Below are positions 13,244 to 20,723 of a stretch of DNA of 26,723 bases, in pieces (within the stretch, counting starts at the first letter, position 1; each line of letters begins with the position of its first letter). The translations under genes and the position numbers were made by a program. The notes below the pieces were generated by a model. It was not told the DNA's origin, ran no database searches, and was given only the letters and a program-made list of their open reading frames with translations. This DNA comes from JAKSSM01 sp045629065 (GTDB taxonomy: Bacteria > Bacillota > Clostridia > Peptostreptococcales > Anaerovoracaceae): contig JAZQQK010000049.1 in the NCBI GenBank assembly GCA_045629065.1, forward strand, positions 1 through 26,723, in the 5' to 3' direction.

Positions 13244-14128
13244 ATGTATAGAACAGACGGCTATAGGGTTCACACGAAATATGACCCTATGTATGAAATC
13301 GTTCCTCATATAATGAATAGGCGACTTGATGCTACGAATGCTATCAAAGTGGCTATCTCTTTAGATCCGATTCAGGACTATATTAGAAAATGTCGCAAAA
13401 ACGGCACTCCTCTTTCACATATGGCTGTAATCATTGCGGCATATGTAAGAGTAGCATCACAGAATCCACTTCTAAATCGTTTTTCCATCAATCGTAAGGT
13501 ATATGCTAGAAACCATTTTTGCGTTTCCTTCGTAACATTAGTGCCTCAGACTGGTGGCGAAACTGTTAACAAGGTTTACTTTGATTTGGATGATACAATC
13601 TTCGAAATCAATGAAAAGCTAGCACACGCCATCGACTTATCTAAGGTTCAGCTCAAAGACAATGCGATGGATAAGTTCGCCAATGTTATACTGAAAATCC
13701 CTGGACTTTTAAGATTAGGTGTAGGCTTTTTCAAAATGTTAGATAGACTGTTCACTATGCCTTTCTGGGCTGTAAACGCAAGCCCATTCCATACTTCATT
13801 CTGGATTACAAATTTGGCATCGATTAGAACAGCTGCAGTTCAACATCACCTTTATGAATTTGGTACATCGAGCGTTTTCCTGGCTATGGGAAAGCCTGAA
13901 TTAAAGACATATATTAATGACGACGGCGAGGTTGACCAAGAAAAGATTATAGAACTTTCAATCACAACAGATGAGAGAATCGCTAGCGGAAGCTATTTAG
14001 GACGTTGCTTCAGAGAACTTGAAAAGTATCTAAAGAATCCTGAACTTCTTGAGCAAAAACCCGAAACAATTGTTAAAGACCCCGATATAAAGAAAAAGAA
14101 TCCTAAGTGGATCAGCAAATATAAATAG
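13244..14128 (+). CDS. Chloramphenicol acetyltransferase/E2-like acyltransferase homologue lacking the catalytic His
   Basis: The 294-residue stand-alone homologue of the CAT/2-oxoacid dehydrogenase E2 catalytic fold has no lipoyl or peripheral-subunit-binding domain. Fold markers include PLSHMAVIIAAYVRV (helix before the core), FCVSFVTLVPQ, FWITNLASI and VFLAMGKPE. The active-site motif should read DHRxxDG but here reads D243-E-R-I-A-S-G249. The catalytic His is Glu244 and the Asp is Ser248, so classical acyl transfer is doubtful. Hydrophobic stretch FANVILKIPGLLRLGVGFF (about 145-163) could touch a membrane or partner. The start follows AAGGAG at 6 nt. The ABM-domain gene follows after about 6-9 nt, so they form a two-gene operon. 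Confidence 0.75.
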   Translation: MYRTDGYRVHTKYDPMYEIVPHIMNRRLDATNAIKVAISLDPIQDYIRKCRKNGTPLSHMAVIIAAYVRVASQNPLLNRFSINRKVYARNHFCVSFVTLVPQTGGETVNKVYFDLDDTIFEINEKLAHAIDLSKVQLKDNAMDKFANVILKIPGLLRLGVGFFKMLDRLFTMPFWAVNASPFHTSFWITNLASIRTAAVQHHLYEFGTSSVFLAMGKPELKTYINDDGEVDQEKIIELSITTDERIASGSYLGRCFRELEKYLKNPELLEQKPETIVKDPDIKKKNPKWISKYK

Positions 14129-14137
14129 GAGGACATG

Positions 14138-14428
14138 ATGAAGATTAGTTTTGTGACTTATGAATGTGGCACTAAAGAAAACCGCGAAAAATTCTTTAAC
14201 GAATTATATCAATACGGCAAAACTTGCAAAGACGAGCCGGGTTGCCATCAATATGAATACTTCTTCCCTTACGAAGATGATACTAAGATTTTCCTTTTAG
14301 AAAGATGGGAGGACGAAGCAGCACTTGAACTTCATATGGCAACTGAGAATTATAAGAAAATTGCGCAGGTTAAGCCAAAGTACAATGTTACTACATCAAT
14401 AATAAAATACGTGGGAGAAGAATTATAG
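14138..14428 (+). CDS. Antibiotic biosynthesis monooxygenase (ABM/YgiN-like) domain protein
   Basis: This small 96-residue dimeric alpha+beta-barrel protein of the ABM domain family includes quinol monooxygenases and heme- or lactaldehyde-related relatives. Visible features are an opening beta strand (KISFVTYECG), a helix (ENREKFFNELYQYGKTCKDEPGC), HQYEYFFPYEDDTKIFLLERWEDEAALELHMAT with the typical E-x-W-x-D-x-x-A-L-x-x-H pattern, and a closing helix and strand. There are two adjacent ATGs. I chose 14138 because AGGAGG (14127-14132) lies 5 nt upstream of it but only 2 nt from 14135. It follows the acyltransferase-like gene directly. The substrate is unknown. Confidence 0.78.
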   Translation: MKISFVTYECGTKENREKFFNELYQYGKTCKDEPGCHQYEYFFPYEDDTKIFLLERWEDEAALELHMATENYKKIAQVKPKYNVTTSIIKYVGEEL

Positions 14429-14466
14429 GTTAACCCTATCGACTCCATACATACATTTAATTCAAT

Positions 14467-14500
14467 AAAAAAACGGGCTTCGTACGAAGCCCGCTTTGTT
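14467..14500. terminator. Bidirectional terminator, copy 3 of the repeated palindrome
   Basis: CGGGCTTCGTACGAAGCCCG (14474-14493) is identical to the core at 11472. Read on the minus strand it is followed by seven T, terminating the aldo/keto reductase gene that ends at 14518. On the plus strand CTTTGTT follows, ending the ABM gene. It lies between convergent genes. Confidence 0.88.
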
Positions 14501-14517
14501 GTGCGAATGGGTAATGT

Positions 14518-15486
14518 CTAGTATCTAATTATTGCTCTGACTGGGCAGGCGAGGGCACAGTAGCCGCAAGTGATGCACTTGGATTGGTCGATTACGGCGA
14601 GACCATTAGAGCCGAATGAAATCGCTTTTGAGGCGCAGGTTGGAATGCAAGTGCCACAGCCTTCACAGTCCTCATAGTTTATGCGGACAAGCTTTTTAGA
14701 AGTGTCTGGATTATAATCCTTTGGCATTTTTCCTGAAAGATAGTTCACCATATCGTCGATGTCGTGCTCGCAACCGAAGCCTACCATAACACTTTCGATT
14801 TCAGGGCAAGAATATACGAAATCCAGGGCTTTTTGGTAATTATCTGTGAGATTACCGCCACCGAATACTTTCATCGTGAAAACGCCGATTTTGGCCTCAG
14901 AAAGGCATTTAATCGCGTAATACATCTCCTCAACTGTACCTTGTCGGTTACCGTAGCGAATTCCCATGCCAGCGTAGTTATAAAGAGGAAAAACGACATC
15001 ACATTCGGAGACCTTGGCCATAGACTCTGCAATGTCTGCGTGGTGGGTGGAGATGCCGATCGCCTTGACGAGACCATTAGCCTTTGCATCAATCAGAGCC
15101 TGCCAAGCAGCCTTTCTTTCTTCGAACTGACCGGGACGTACTTCGTGCATCAAAAAGATGTCTGCAGGTCGACCCATCATTTCATAAGCTTCAGCTATGG
15201 CGGCTGTCATTTCGTCATAATCTGCAGAGAGGCACTTAGAGCATATTACAAGGTTATCGGTGCGATATCCTTCGCGCTCTAATTTTGCGAGGGCAGTTTT
15301 AATGTATGGGTAAGCTCGGTAGTACTGGGCAGTATCGATGAAGTTTATGCCGGACTTGATTGCATAGCAAAGCACGTCGGCACCGCGCTCGATAGGAAGT
15401 GCGAGTTGGCCGGGACCGATAGGAAGGACCCCGAAACCGACTTTTGATACTGTTAATTCAGTTTTTCCAAGCTTAATATAGTCCAT
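14518..15486 (-). CDS. Aldo/keto reductase with C-terminal 2x[4Fe-4S] ferredoxin domain
   Basis: This 322-residue fusion has an aldo/keto reductase barrel (about 1-265) with the catalytic tetrad D51 and Y56 (FIDTAQYYRAY), K84 (CSKCL) and H114 (LMHEVR). A ferredoxin-like tail follows with two clusters, C274-x2-C-x2-C-x3-C284 and C304-x2-C-x2-C-x3-C314. Such fusions occur in anaerobes and probably exchange electrons with ferredoxin instead of, or besides, NAD(P)H. The ATG at 15486 is preferred because MDYIKLGKTELTVSKVGFG matches the family's N-terminus and AAGAGA precedes it. A GTG at 15531 in the same frame would add 15 atypical residues. It is a single gene with its own bidirectional terminator. 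Confidence 0.88.
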   Translation of the reverse strand: MDYIKLGKTELTVSKVGFGVLPIGPGQLALPIERGADVLCYAIKSGINFIDTAQYYRAYPYIKTALAKLEREGYRTDNLVICSKCLSADYDEMTAAIAEAYEMMGRPADIFLMHEVRPGQFEERKAAWQALIDAKANGLVKAIGISTHHADIAESMAKVSECDVVFPLYNYAGMGIRYGNRQGTVEEMYYAIKCLSEAKIGVFTMKVFGGGNLTDNYQKALDFVYSCPEIESVMVGFGCEHDIDDMVNYLSGKMPKDYNPDTSKKLVRINYEDCEGCGTCIPTCASKAISFGSNGLAVIDQSKCITCGYCALACPVRAIIRY

Positions 15487-15531
15487 TTTTCTCTTAAACC
15501 AGTTTTCAAATAATGTATACTTGATTTTCAC

Positions 15532-15664
15532 AAGTATTTCACTTTAATTTTGTAAACTAGTAATGTATAATAAACGAGATAGTGATATAAGTTTTTCACC
15601 AAATTAGGTGATGAGATTATTATAACTTTTCGCTAGTAAAATGTAAACAATTAGAGGTGTAGAA
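15532..15664. promoter_or_regulatory. Divergent intergenic region (reductase / alarmone synthetase)
   Basis: AT-rich DNA holds several TATAAT-like elements on both strands but no pair that I can choose with confidence. A small inverted repeat, TCACC (15596-15600) and GGTGA (15607-15611) with a 6-nt loop, lies upstream of the synthetase gene. Confidence 0.35.
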
Positions 15665-16375
15665 TTGACTTTAATAGATGAAAACATAGTGCATCTTGAG
15701 AATCAGCTCGGCTTCGAGACATTTAAGCACGAATATAGGGCAGCGATTAAGACTGTAAGAACTAAAATTGAAATCCTATCAGAAGATTTTGCGGTTCGTA
15801 ACGACTACAATCCTATCCACCACATTGAAAGAAGACTTAAGACTCCAGAGTCAATCGAAGAAAAACTGGTAAAGCTCGGCTGCGAGATTTCTATCCAGTC
15901 CGCTAAACAAAATATCTTTGATATAGCTGGTATCAGAGTGGTGTGTAATTTCATAGACGATGTTTATACGGTGGCGGATATGCTTTCATCACAGGATGAC
16001 ATTCATGTTATGACTGTAAAAGACTATATCAAGAATCCAAAGCCTAACGGATATTCGAGCTTACACCTAGTAATAGGTGTTCCAGTATTCTTACTGGACA
16101 GACTCGAAGAGGTGCCTGTTGAACTTCAAATCAGAACCGTTGCTATGGACTTCTGGGCAAGCTTAGAGCACGAACTTAGATATAAGCATGCAAAGGAATT
16201 CACCGATAGTGTCAATAATGATCTAAAGGACGTTGCTGAGACAACTAGATTGCTCGATGAAAAGATGCAAAAGCTCTTTGACGAAGTAGCTGAATTACCA
16301 GGTTTAAGCATTGGCGAAGATCAGCTCTTTAAGCCAAAAACAAAACAATTATTCAAAGAAATTAAAGTAAAGTAA
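15665..16375 (+). CDS. relQ: Small alarmone synthetase, (p)ppGpp synthetase of the RelQ/YjbM type
   Basis: The 236-residue single-domain RelA/SpoT synthetase transfers pyrophosphate from ATP to GTP or GDP. Core motifs are DIAGIRVVCNF (86-96), KDYIKNPKPNGYSSLH (119-134), the GTP/ATP-binding segment, and VELQIRTVAMDFWASLEHE (152-170) with the catalytic Glu. There is no HD hydrolase, TGS or ACT domain, so it is a stand-alone synthetase slightly longer than B. subtilis YjbM. Translation starts at TTG with GAGGTG 5 nt upstream; no better in-frame ATG exists. The weak start codon may keep its level low. A 77-residue Cys-rich gene begins 1 nt after its stop codon. Confidence 0.9.
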   Translation: MTLIDENIVHLENQLGFETFKHEYRAAIKTVRTKIEILSEDFAVRNDYNPIHHIERRLKTPESIEEKLVKLGCEISIQSAKQNIFDIAGIRVVCNFIDDVYTVADMLSSQDDIHVMTVKDYIKNPKPNGYSSLHLVIGVPVFLLDRLEEVPVELQIRTVAMDFWASLEHELRYKHAKEFTDSVNNDLKDVAETTRLLDEKMQKLFDEVAELPGLSIGEDQLFKPKTKQLFKEIKVK

Positions 16376-16376
16376 T

Positions 16377-16610
16377 ATGAAAGTAGGAATCAAATTTTGC
16401 GGAGGTTGCAATCCGCGTTACGACAGAGGCGAATATGTAAAAAGGCTTGTGGCAGCTCACAGCGATTGGGATTGGGAGATTGCCCAGGTTGATGTATTAT
16501 ATGACTTACTCGTAGTCGTAGGTGGTTGTACCGCTTGCTGTGCGACAACTGATATTTATCAATTTAAAGATATCAAAAAGCACTTTCCGGGATTCTTAGA
16601 AGACGTATAG
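16377..16610 (+). CDS. Small Cys-rich protein of unknown function (CGGCNPRYDR motif)
   Basis: I cannot name this 77-residue protein. It opens KVGIKFCGGCNPRYDR with a CxxC pair (C8, C11). A hydrophobic strand LLVVVGG leads into C51-T-A-C54-C55-A. The five Cys in two groups suggest a metal or Fe-S site or redox-active thiols. Small clostridial proteins with a CGGCNP...DR start and a central G-C-x-x-x-C-A motif exist, generally annotated as hypothetical. The start codon lies 1 nt after the alarmone synthetase stop, so it is translationally coupled. A terminator follows directly, making it the last gene of a two-gene unit. A link to alarmone signalling is only implied by position. Confidence 0.7.
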   Translation: MKVGIKFCGGCNPRYDRGEYVKRLVAAHSDWDWEIAQVDVLYDLLVVVGGCTACCATTDIYQFKDIKKHFPGFLEDV

Positions 16611-16613
16611 ATT

Positions 16614-16640
16614 AAAGCCACATGAAAATGTGGCTTTTTG
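16614..16640 (+). terminator. Intrinsic terminator after the Cys-rich gene
   Basis: AAAGCCACAT and ATGTGGCTTT form a 10-bp stem with a GAAA tetraloop, followed by TT. The stem starts 4 nt after the stop codon at 16610. Confidence 0.85.
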
Positions 16641-16660
16641 CAATAAAAAGAGGGAAAATT

Positions 16661-18337
16661 ATGAAGCAAATTATTGATGTTTTATCTGACAAAATCGCTG
16701 ATGCTGGACATCGCGCTAACTATAAAGCTAACGGCTTTAGCGATGACGATTTATCGCGTCCAGTCATAGGTATTGCGAATTCATGGAATGAGATCGTGCC
16801 AGGCCATTTTAATTTGGACAAGGTCGCAGAGTACGTAAAGCACGGAATCTACAGAGGTGGATGCACCGCAGTAGAATTTGGTGTTATGGCTGCTTGCGAC
16901 GGAATCGCACAAGGACACGATGGAATGAAATATATTTTACCTTCCAGAGAGGTAATTGCGAACTCTATAGAGGTTATGGCAGAAGCTCATAAGCTCGCAG
17001 GTTTAGTATTAATCGGCTCTTGCGATAAGATTGTTCCTGGTATGCTTTTGGGTGCTGCTAGACTTGACATCCCATGTATATTAATTCCTTCAGGACCAAT
17101 GCTAAGGGGTTCCGCAGAACTCAACGGTCACAAACTCGATAAGACAGGTGTAACAGAAGCAATTGCATCATATAAGGCAGGTAAGATCAGTCTAGAAGAA
17201 TTCGCGAATTTGGAAGACAATATCTGCGGTTCTTGTGGATCCTGCACATTCTATGGCACGGCTAATACTATGTGTGCGCTCTCCGAGGCACTTGGAATGA
17301 CTATACCTAATGGAGCTATGGCTCCAGCGGCAGATCCCGCTAGACTTAGACTTGCTACAGAAACAGGCGTTGCAATCACTGAACTCGTAAAGAAGGGCAT
17401 CGGTTCCCGTGATATTATCACAAAGGAATCCATTAAAAACGCTATCAGAGTATGTACTGCAACATCCGGTTCCACTAATGCTTTCATGCATCTTACTGCT
17501 CTCGCTCACGAGGCCGAGATCGACATGGATGTCATGAGCACATTTGAAAAGTTTAACAAGGAAACTCCAGTAATCGCTAGGGTATATCCATCATGCGATT
17601 CTTCTATGGCAGAACTCCATTATGCGGGTGGTTTGCCTAGAATCATGTATAATCTAAAATCAATGCTTCATACTGACTGCATGACTGTAACAGGAAAGAC
17701 AGTAGGAGAAAACTTAGAGAAATATGGTACAAAGATTACAAAGGATGTCGATTGCATTACAACTCTCGATAAGCCATATAAGCCTACAGGAGGACTTCAG
17801 GTAATGAGGGGCAATCTCGCGCCACTTACAGCAGTGACAAAGCCAGGAGCGATTTTACCGGAGGCGAGACATTTTGTCGGAAAGGCAATGTGCTTTGATT
17901 GTGAAGAAGATGCCAACAAGGCGATACTCGATGGAAAGATCGAGCCGGGAACAGTAATAGTTATAAGGTATGAAGGCCCTAAAGGTGGTCCAGGCATGCG
18001 CGAGATGTTCTCATCTATGAAATATTTGCACGGTATGGGAATGGCTACTACGGTTGCACTTGTTACTGACGGAAGATTCTCTGGAACTAACAATGGATGC
18101 TTCGTGGGACATATATCACCTGAAGCAGCTTCTGGTGGTCCTATTGCAATCGTAAAGGACGGGGATATCATCGAAATCGACACTGAGAAAGGTCTTTTGG
18201 AACTCAAGGTTTCGGATGAAGAGATAAAGGCTCGTTTATCAGAATGGAAAGCGCCAGAACCAAAGGTAACTAAGGGTTATCTCGCACAGTATGCAAAGAA
18301 TGTTAAATCGGCTGCTGAAGGAGCAATTTTGGAATAG
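16661..18337 (+). CDS. ilvD: Dihydroxy-acid dehydratase (IlvD/Edd family)
   Basis: The 558-residue Fe-S dehydratase converts 2,3-dihydroxy-isovalerate or -methylvalerate to the 2-oxoacid in valine/isoleucine synthesis. Motifs are FGVMAACDGIAQGHDGMKYILPSREVIANS, GSCDKIVPGMLLGAARLDIP, NICGSCGSCTFYGTANTM and GPKGGPGMREM. The segment SWNEIVPGHFNL has Gly where [2Fe-2S]-type enzymes carry a ligand Cys in PCN. This matches the oxygen-labile [4Fe-4S] E. coli type and suits an anaerobe. The start at 16661 has AGAGGG upstream; an in-frame ATG at 16622 lies inside the terminator stem and is rejected. No other ilv gene is in view, and divergence at PSCDSSMAELHYAGG leaves a sugar-acid dehydratase role possible. 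Confidence 0.85.
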   Translation: MKQIIDVLSDKIADAGHRANYKANGFSDDDLSRPVIGIANSWNEIVPGHFNLDKVAEYVKHGIYRGGCTAVEFGVMAACDGIAQGHDGMKYILPSREVIANSIEVMAEAHKLAGLVLIGSCDKIVPGMLLGAARLDIPCILIPSGPMLRGSAELNGHKLDKTGVTEAIASYKAGKISLEEFANLEDNICGSCGSCTFYGTANTMCALSEALGMTIPNGAMAPAADPARLRLATETGVAITELVKKGIGSRDIITKESIKNAIRVCTATSGSTNAFMHLTALAHEAEIDMDVMSTFEKFNKETPVIARVYPSCDSSMAELHYAGGLPRIMYNLKSMLHTDCMTVTGKTVGENLEKYGTKITKDVDCITTLDKPYKPTGGLQVMRGNLAPLTAVTKPGAILPEARHFVGKAMCFDCEEDANKAILDGKIEPGTVIVIRYEGPKGGPGMREMFSSMKYLHGMGMATTVALVTDGRFSGTNNGCFVGHISPEAASGGPIAIVKDGDIIEIDTEKGLLELKVSDEEIKARLSEWKAPEPKVTKGYLAQYAKNVKSAAEGAILE

Positions 18338-18367
18338 GAACTTTTCATAGGCAAAATTCAAAAAATG

Positions 18368-18396
18368 CTTGCAAATACTGGACTTTCGTGGTATTA
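18368..18396 (+). promoter_or_regulatory. Strong sigma-70 promoter of the rimP-nusA-infB operon
   Basis: TTGCAA (18368-18373), a 17-nt spacer and TATTAT (18391-18396) with an upstream TGG extended -10 predict a start near 18403 and a leader of about 100 nt. Confidence 0.8.
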
Positions 18397-18425
18397 TGGC
18401 AAGGTAATAAATTATGGTATGACTT

Positions 18426-18451
18426 TAAGGAGTGGCTCGAGCCACTCCTTA
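18426..18451 (+). promoter_or_regulatory. rimP leader palindrome (possible attenuator)
   Basis: A 26-nt perfect palindrome (TAAGGAGTGGC...GCCACTCCTTA, centre TCGA) sits about 25 nt into the predicted transcript. It is followed by a weak T-containing stretch (GTTGTTAGTTT), then a second small hairpin GGCG-GTTTT-CGCC (18465-18477). The AAGGAG in the left arm is masked by the stem and is not followed by a start codon. Its role may be partial termination or mRNA stability. Confidence 0.6.
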
Positions 18452-18505
18452 GTTGTTAGTTTGAGGCGGTTTTCGCCAAAAGAAATTGATGTTTGAGGTG
18501 ATTTT

Positions 18506-19021
18506 ATGTCAAAGGTAACAGAGACTGTTAGCGAACTCGTAAATCCAATTCTCAAAGAAAATGACCTGGAACTTTGGAATGTAGAATTCCAAAAAGAGGG
18601 TAGAGATTGGTTCCTCAGGGTGTATATCGATAAGAGTGACCCAAAGGAATATATTTCAACAGATGAATGTGAACTTGTGAGTCGCGAACTTTCTGAAAAA
18701 CTTGATAAGTTAGATCCAATTGAGCAGAATTATTATTTGGAAGTTAGTTCGCCAGGAATGGATAGGGAGCTTACAAAGCCAGAACATTTTGCAAAATATA
18801 TGGGCGAGATGGTTGATGTAAAACTTTTCAAACCATTAGAGGGTAGTAAAGAGTACGAAGGCAAGCTTATCGAAAGAGCCGAGGATGGAAGCCTCACAAT
18901 CGAGGTCGAGCCCGTGGTCGACAAGAGACCAGGCAAGGCGAAAGCAAAGCCCGAGGAAAAAGTTACATTGTTAATTAATAGCGAGTTAATCGCCAAGGTT
19001 AGCCTCGCTGTAATATTTTAA
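18506..19021 (+). CDS. rimP: Ribosome maturation factor RimP
   Basis: The 171-residue protein assists 30S subunit maturation. It has the typical two-domain layout: an N-terminal alpha/beta domain with ELWNVEFQKEGRDWFLRVYIDK, STDECELVSRELSEKLDKLDPI and YYLEVSSPGMDRELTKPEHF (the conserved SPG-x-[DE]-R), then a C-terminal SH3-like domain with VDVKLFKPLEGSKEYEGKL. An insert with KRPGKAKAKPEEK lengthens the last loop. TTTGAGGTG precedes the ATG. It is the first gene of the nusA-infB operon, and nusA follows after 65 nt. Confidence 0.95.
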   Translation: MSKVTETVSELVNPILKENDLELWNVEFQKEGRDWFLRVYIDKSDPKEYISTDECELVSRELSEKLDKLDPIEQNYYLEVSSPGMDRELTKPEHFAKYMGEMVDVKLFKPLEGSKEYEGKLIERAEDGSLTIEVEPVVDKRPGKAKAKPEEKVTLLINSELIAKVSLAVIF

Positions 19022-19086
19022 AAGTTGTATATGTGGACTTGCTTCGGCAGGTCATGGCCACAACATGGCAAGGAGGAAAACTAAAA

Positions 19087-20181
19087 ATGAATGCAGAATT
19101 TATTGAAGCTATAAACGCTTTGGAAAAAGAAAGAAGAATTCCAAAAGAAGTTTTAATCGAAGCTATCGAATCTGCTCTGGTTAGCGCATACAAGAAGAAC
19201 TATGGAACTAACCAAAACGTTAGAGTTGATATTGATGAAGAAACAGGCGACATCAATGTATTCATGCGAATGGACGTTGTTGAAGAATTGGAAGACGAGC
19301 TCACACAGCTCACTATAGATGAAGCTAGAGAAATCGACCCTAGATATGAAGTTGGCGATATCGTTGAGTATCAGGTTACACCTAAGGACTTCGGTCGTAT
19401 TGCTGCACAGACTGCAAAGCAAGTAGTAGTACAGAGAATTAGAGAAGCTGAAAGAGGACTTGTATTTGATGACTTTATCGGCCGTCAGGGCGAAATCATT
19501 ACAGGCATTGTACAGAGAGATTCCAATGGAACATTATTTGTTTCTATTGGAAACACAGAAGGAATACTTTCACCTAACGAACAGGTTAAGGGTGAAAAGT
19601 ATAGAGTAAATGACCGCTTAAAGGTATACATCATGGATGTTAGAAAGTCCAACAAGGGACCTCAAGTATTCTTATCACGTAGCCATCCAGGCCTCGTAAA
19701 GAGACTATTCGAACTCGAAGTTCCAGAAATCGAAGATGGTACTGTAGTTATCAAGGGAATCGCTAGAGAAGCTGGTTCTAGAACAAAGATGGCTGTATGG
19801 ACAGAATTCGAGGATGTAGATCCAGTTGGATCATGCGTAGGACCTAGAGGAGTTAGAGTTAACGCAATTGTTGATGAACTCTCAGGCGAAAAGATCGATA
19901 TCATTCCATGGTCCGAAGATCCATTAGAATTAATTGCTAATGTACTTTCACCAGCGAAGGTTGAAGAGGTTATCATCTTGGATGCTGAAGGAAAGGCTGC
20001 ACAGGTTGTAGTTCCTGACTACCAGTTATCATTAGCAATTGGTAAGGAAGGCCAAAACGTTAGACTTGCGGCTAGAGTTTCCGGCTGGAAGATCGATATT
20101 AAATCACACACTCAGTACTTCGGAGAGAATGCAGAAGCTGCACCTTCTGAAGCAGGAGAAGTCGTAGAGGTTGAAGAATAG
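19087..20181 (+). CDS. nusA: Transcription termination/antitermination protein NusA
   Basis: The 364-residue RNA polymerase-associated factor affects pausing, termination and antitermination. In order it shows the N-terminal polymerase-binding domain (about 1-125), an S1 domain (about 130-200; QGEIITGIVQRDSNGTLFVSIG), KH1 containing EDVDPVGSCVGPRGVRVNAIV, and KH2 containing LAIGKEGQNVRLAARVSGWKIDI. It ends in a short acidic tail without the extra C-terminal repeats of proteobacterial NusA, as usual in Firmicutes. The ATG at 19087 has AAGGAGG 9 nt upstream. An upstream in-frame ATG at 19033 has no ribosome binding site and adds non-homologous residues. Confidence 0.96.
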   Translation: MNAEFIEAINALEKERRIPKEVLIEAIESALVSAYKKNYGTNQNVRVDIDEETGDINVFMRMDVVEELEDELTQLTIDEAREIDPRYEVGDIVEYQVTPKDFGRIAAQTAKQVVVQRIREAERGLVFDDFIGRQGEIITGIVQRDSNGTLFVSIGNTEGILSPNEQVKGEKYRVNDRLKVYIMDVRKSNKGPQVFLSRSHPGLVKRLFELEVPEIEDGTVVIKGIAREAGSRTKMAVWTEFEDVDPVGSCVGPRGVRVNAIVDELSGEKIDIIPWSEDPLELIANVLSPAKVEEVIILDAEGKAAQVVVPDYQLSLAIGKEGQNVRLAARVSGWKIDIKSHTQYFGENAEAAPSEAGEVVEVEE

Positions 20182-20182
20182 T

Positions 20183-20380
20183 ATGAAATCGACAAACATT
20201 CCAATGCGAAGATGCGTAGGATGCTTTATATCAAAACCCAAGCAAGAACTCATGCGCTACACACTGGTTAACGGCCAGTACGAAATGGATCCTAAGAATG
20301 TGGCTCCGGGACGTGGCGTGTATATCTGCAAAGGTTCTGATGAATGCTTAGCCAAGGCCAAAAAGCGTGGCAAGATTTAG
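20183..20380 (+). CDS. ylxR: YlxR (DUF448) RNA-binding protein
   Basis: The 65-residue protein of the YlxR family is a basic nucleic-acid-binding protein regularly encoded between nusA and infB. It has the family signature PMRRCVGCFISKPKQELMRY followed by GRGVYICKGSDECL, with three Cys that often form a metal-like knuckle. The Firmicute homologue has been linked to RNase P and to regulation of gene expression. The ATG lies 2 nt after the nusA stop, so translation is coupled. A TTG at 20171 in frame would overlap nusA and adds residues not typical of the family. Confidence 0.92.
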   Translation: MKSTNIPMRRCVGCFISKPKQELMRYTLVNGQYEMDPKNVAPGRGVYICKGSDECLAKAKKRGKI

Positions 20381-20389
20381 GAGGAAGGC

Positions 20390-20698
20390 ATGAAAGAAAA
20401 AGTACTTTCCTTGATGGGTTTTGCTGCACGTGCCAGAAAGATAGTTTCTGGATATAACACAGTGGTCTTTACTACTGAGCATGGCAAGTCAAAACTAATC
20501 ATCCTAGCAGAAGACTTAGCAGACAACTCAAAAGATAAAATGATAAGTCTCGCAGAGAGATGTAAAGTTCCATATAGAGTGTACGGTGGAATTGAGGAAA
20601 TGTCCCATATCACAGGAGAGATGGGCAAAGGCATTTTCGCAGTTACCGACAAAGGCTTCAAGGAAGCCATTCTAAAAGAAATCGACGAAGTAAAATAG
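20390..20698 (+). CDS. ylxQ: L7Ae/L30e-family ribosomal-like protein (YlxQ)
   Basis: The 102-residue protein has the L7Ae/L30e/S12e/Gadd45 fold and would bind kink-turn RNAs. Features are KVLSLMGFAARARKIVSGYNTV, KLIILAEDLADNSKDKM and VPYRVYGGIEEMSHITGEM, which correspond to the RNA-contacting loop regions of the fold. It sits in the conserved nusA-ylxR-ylxQ-infB order. AGGAGG overlaps the ylxR stop codon and lies just upstream of the ATG. The exact RNA target in the cell is not established from sequence. Confidence 0.9.
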   Translation: MKEKVLSLMGFAARARKIVSGYNTVVFTTEHGKSKLIILAEDLADNSKDKMISLAERCKVPYRVYGGIEEMSHITGEMGKGIFAVTDKGFKEAILKEIDEVK

Positions 20699-20723
20699 AT
20701 TATGACACTGAGGAGGTGTTCTA

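Noticed and set aside
16622..16660. Upstream ATG start for ilvD
   Set aside because: It lies in the terminator stem at 16614-16637 and adds residues unrelated to the family; ATG 16661 has AGAGGG upstream.
19033..19086. Upstream ATG start for nusA
   Set aside because: No ribosome binding site before it, while AAGGAGG precedes ATG 19087, where homology to NusA begins.
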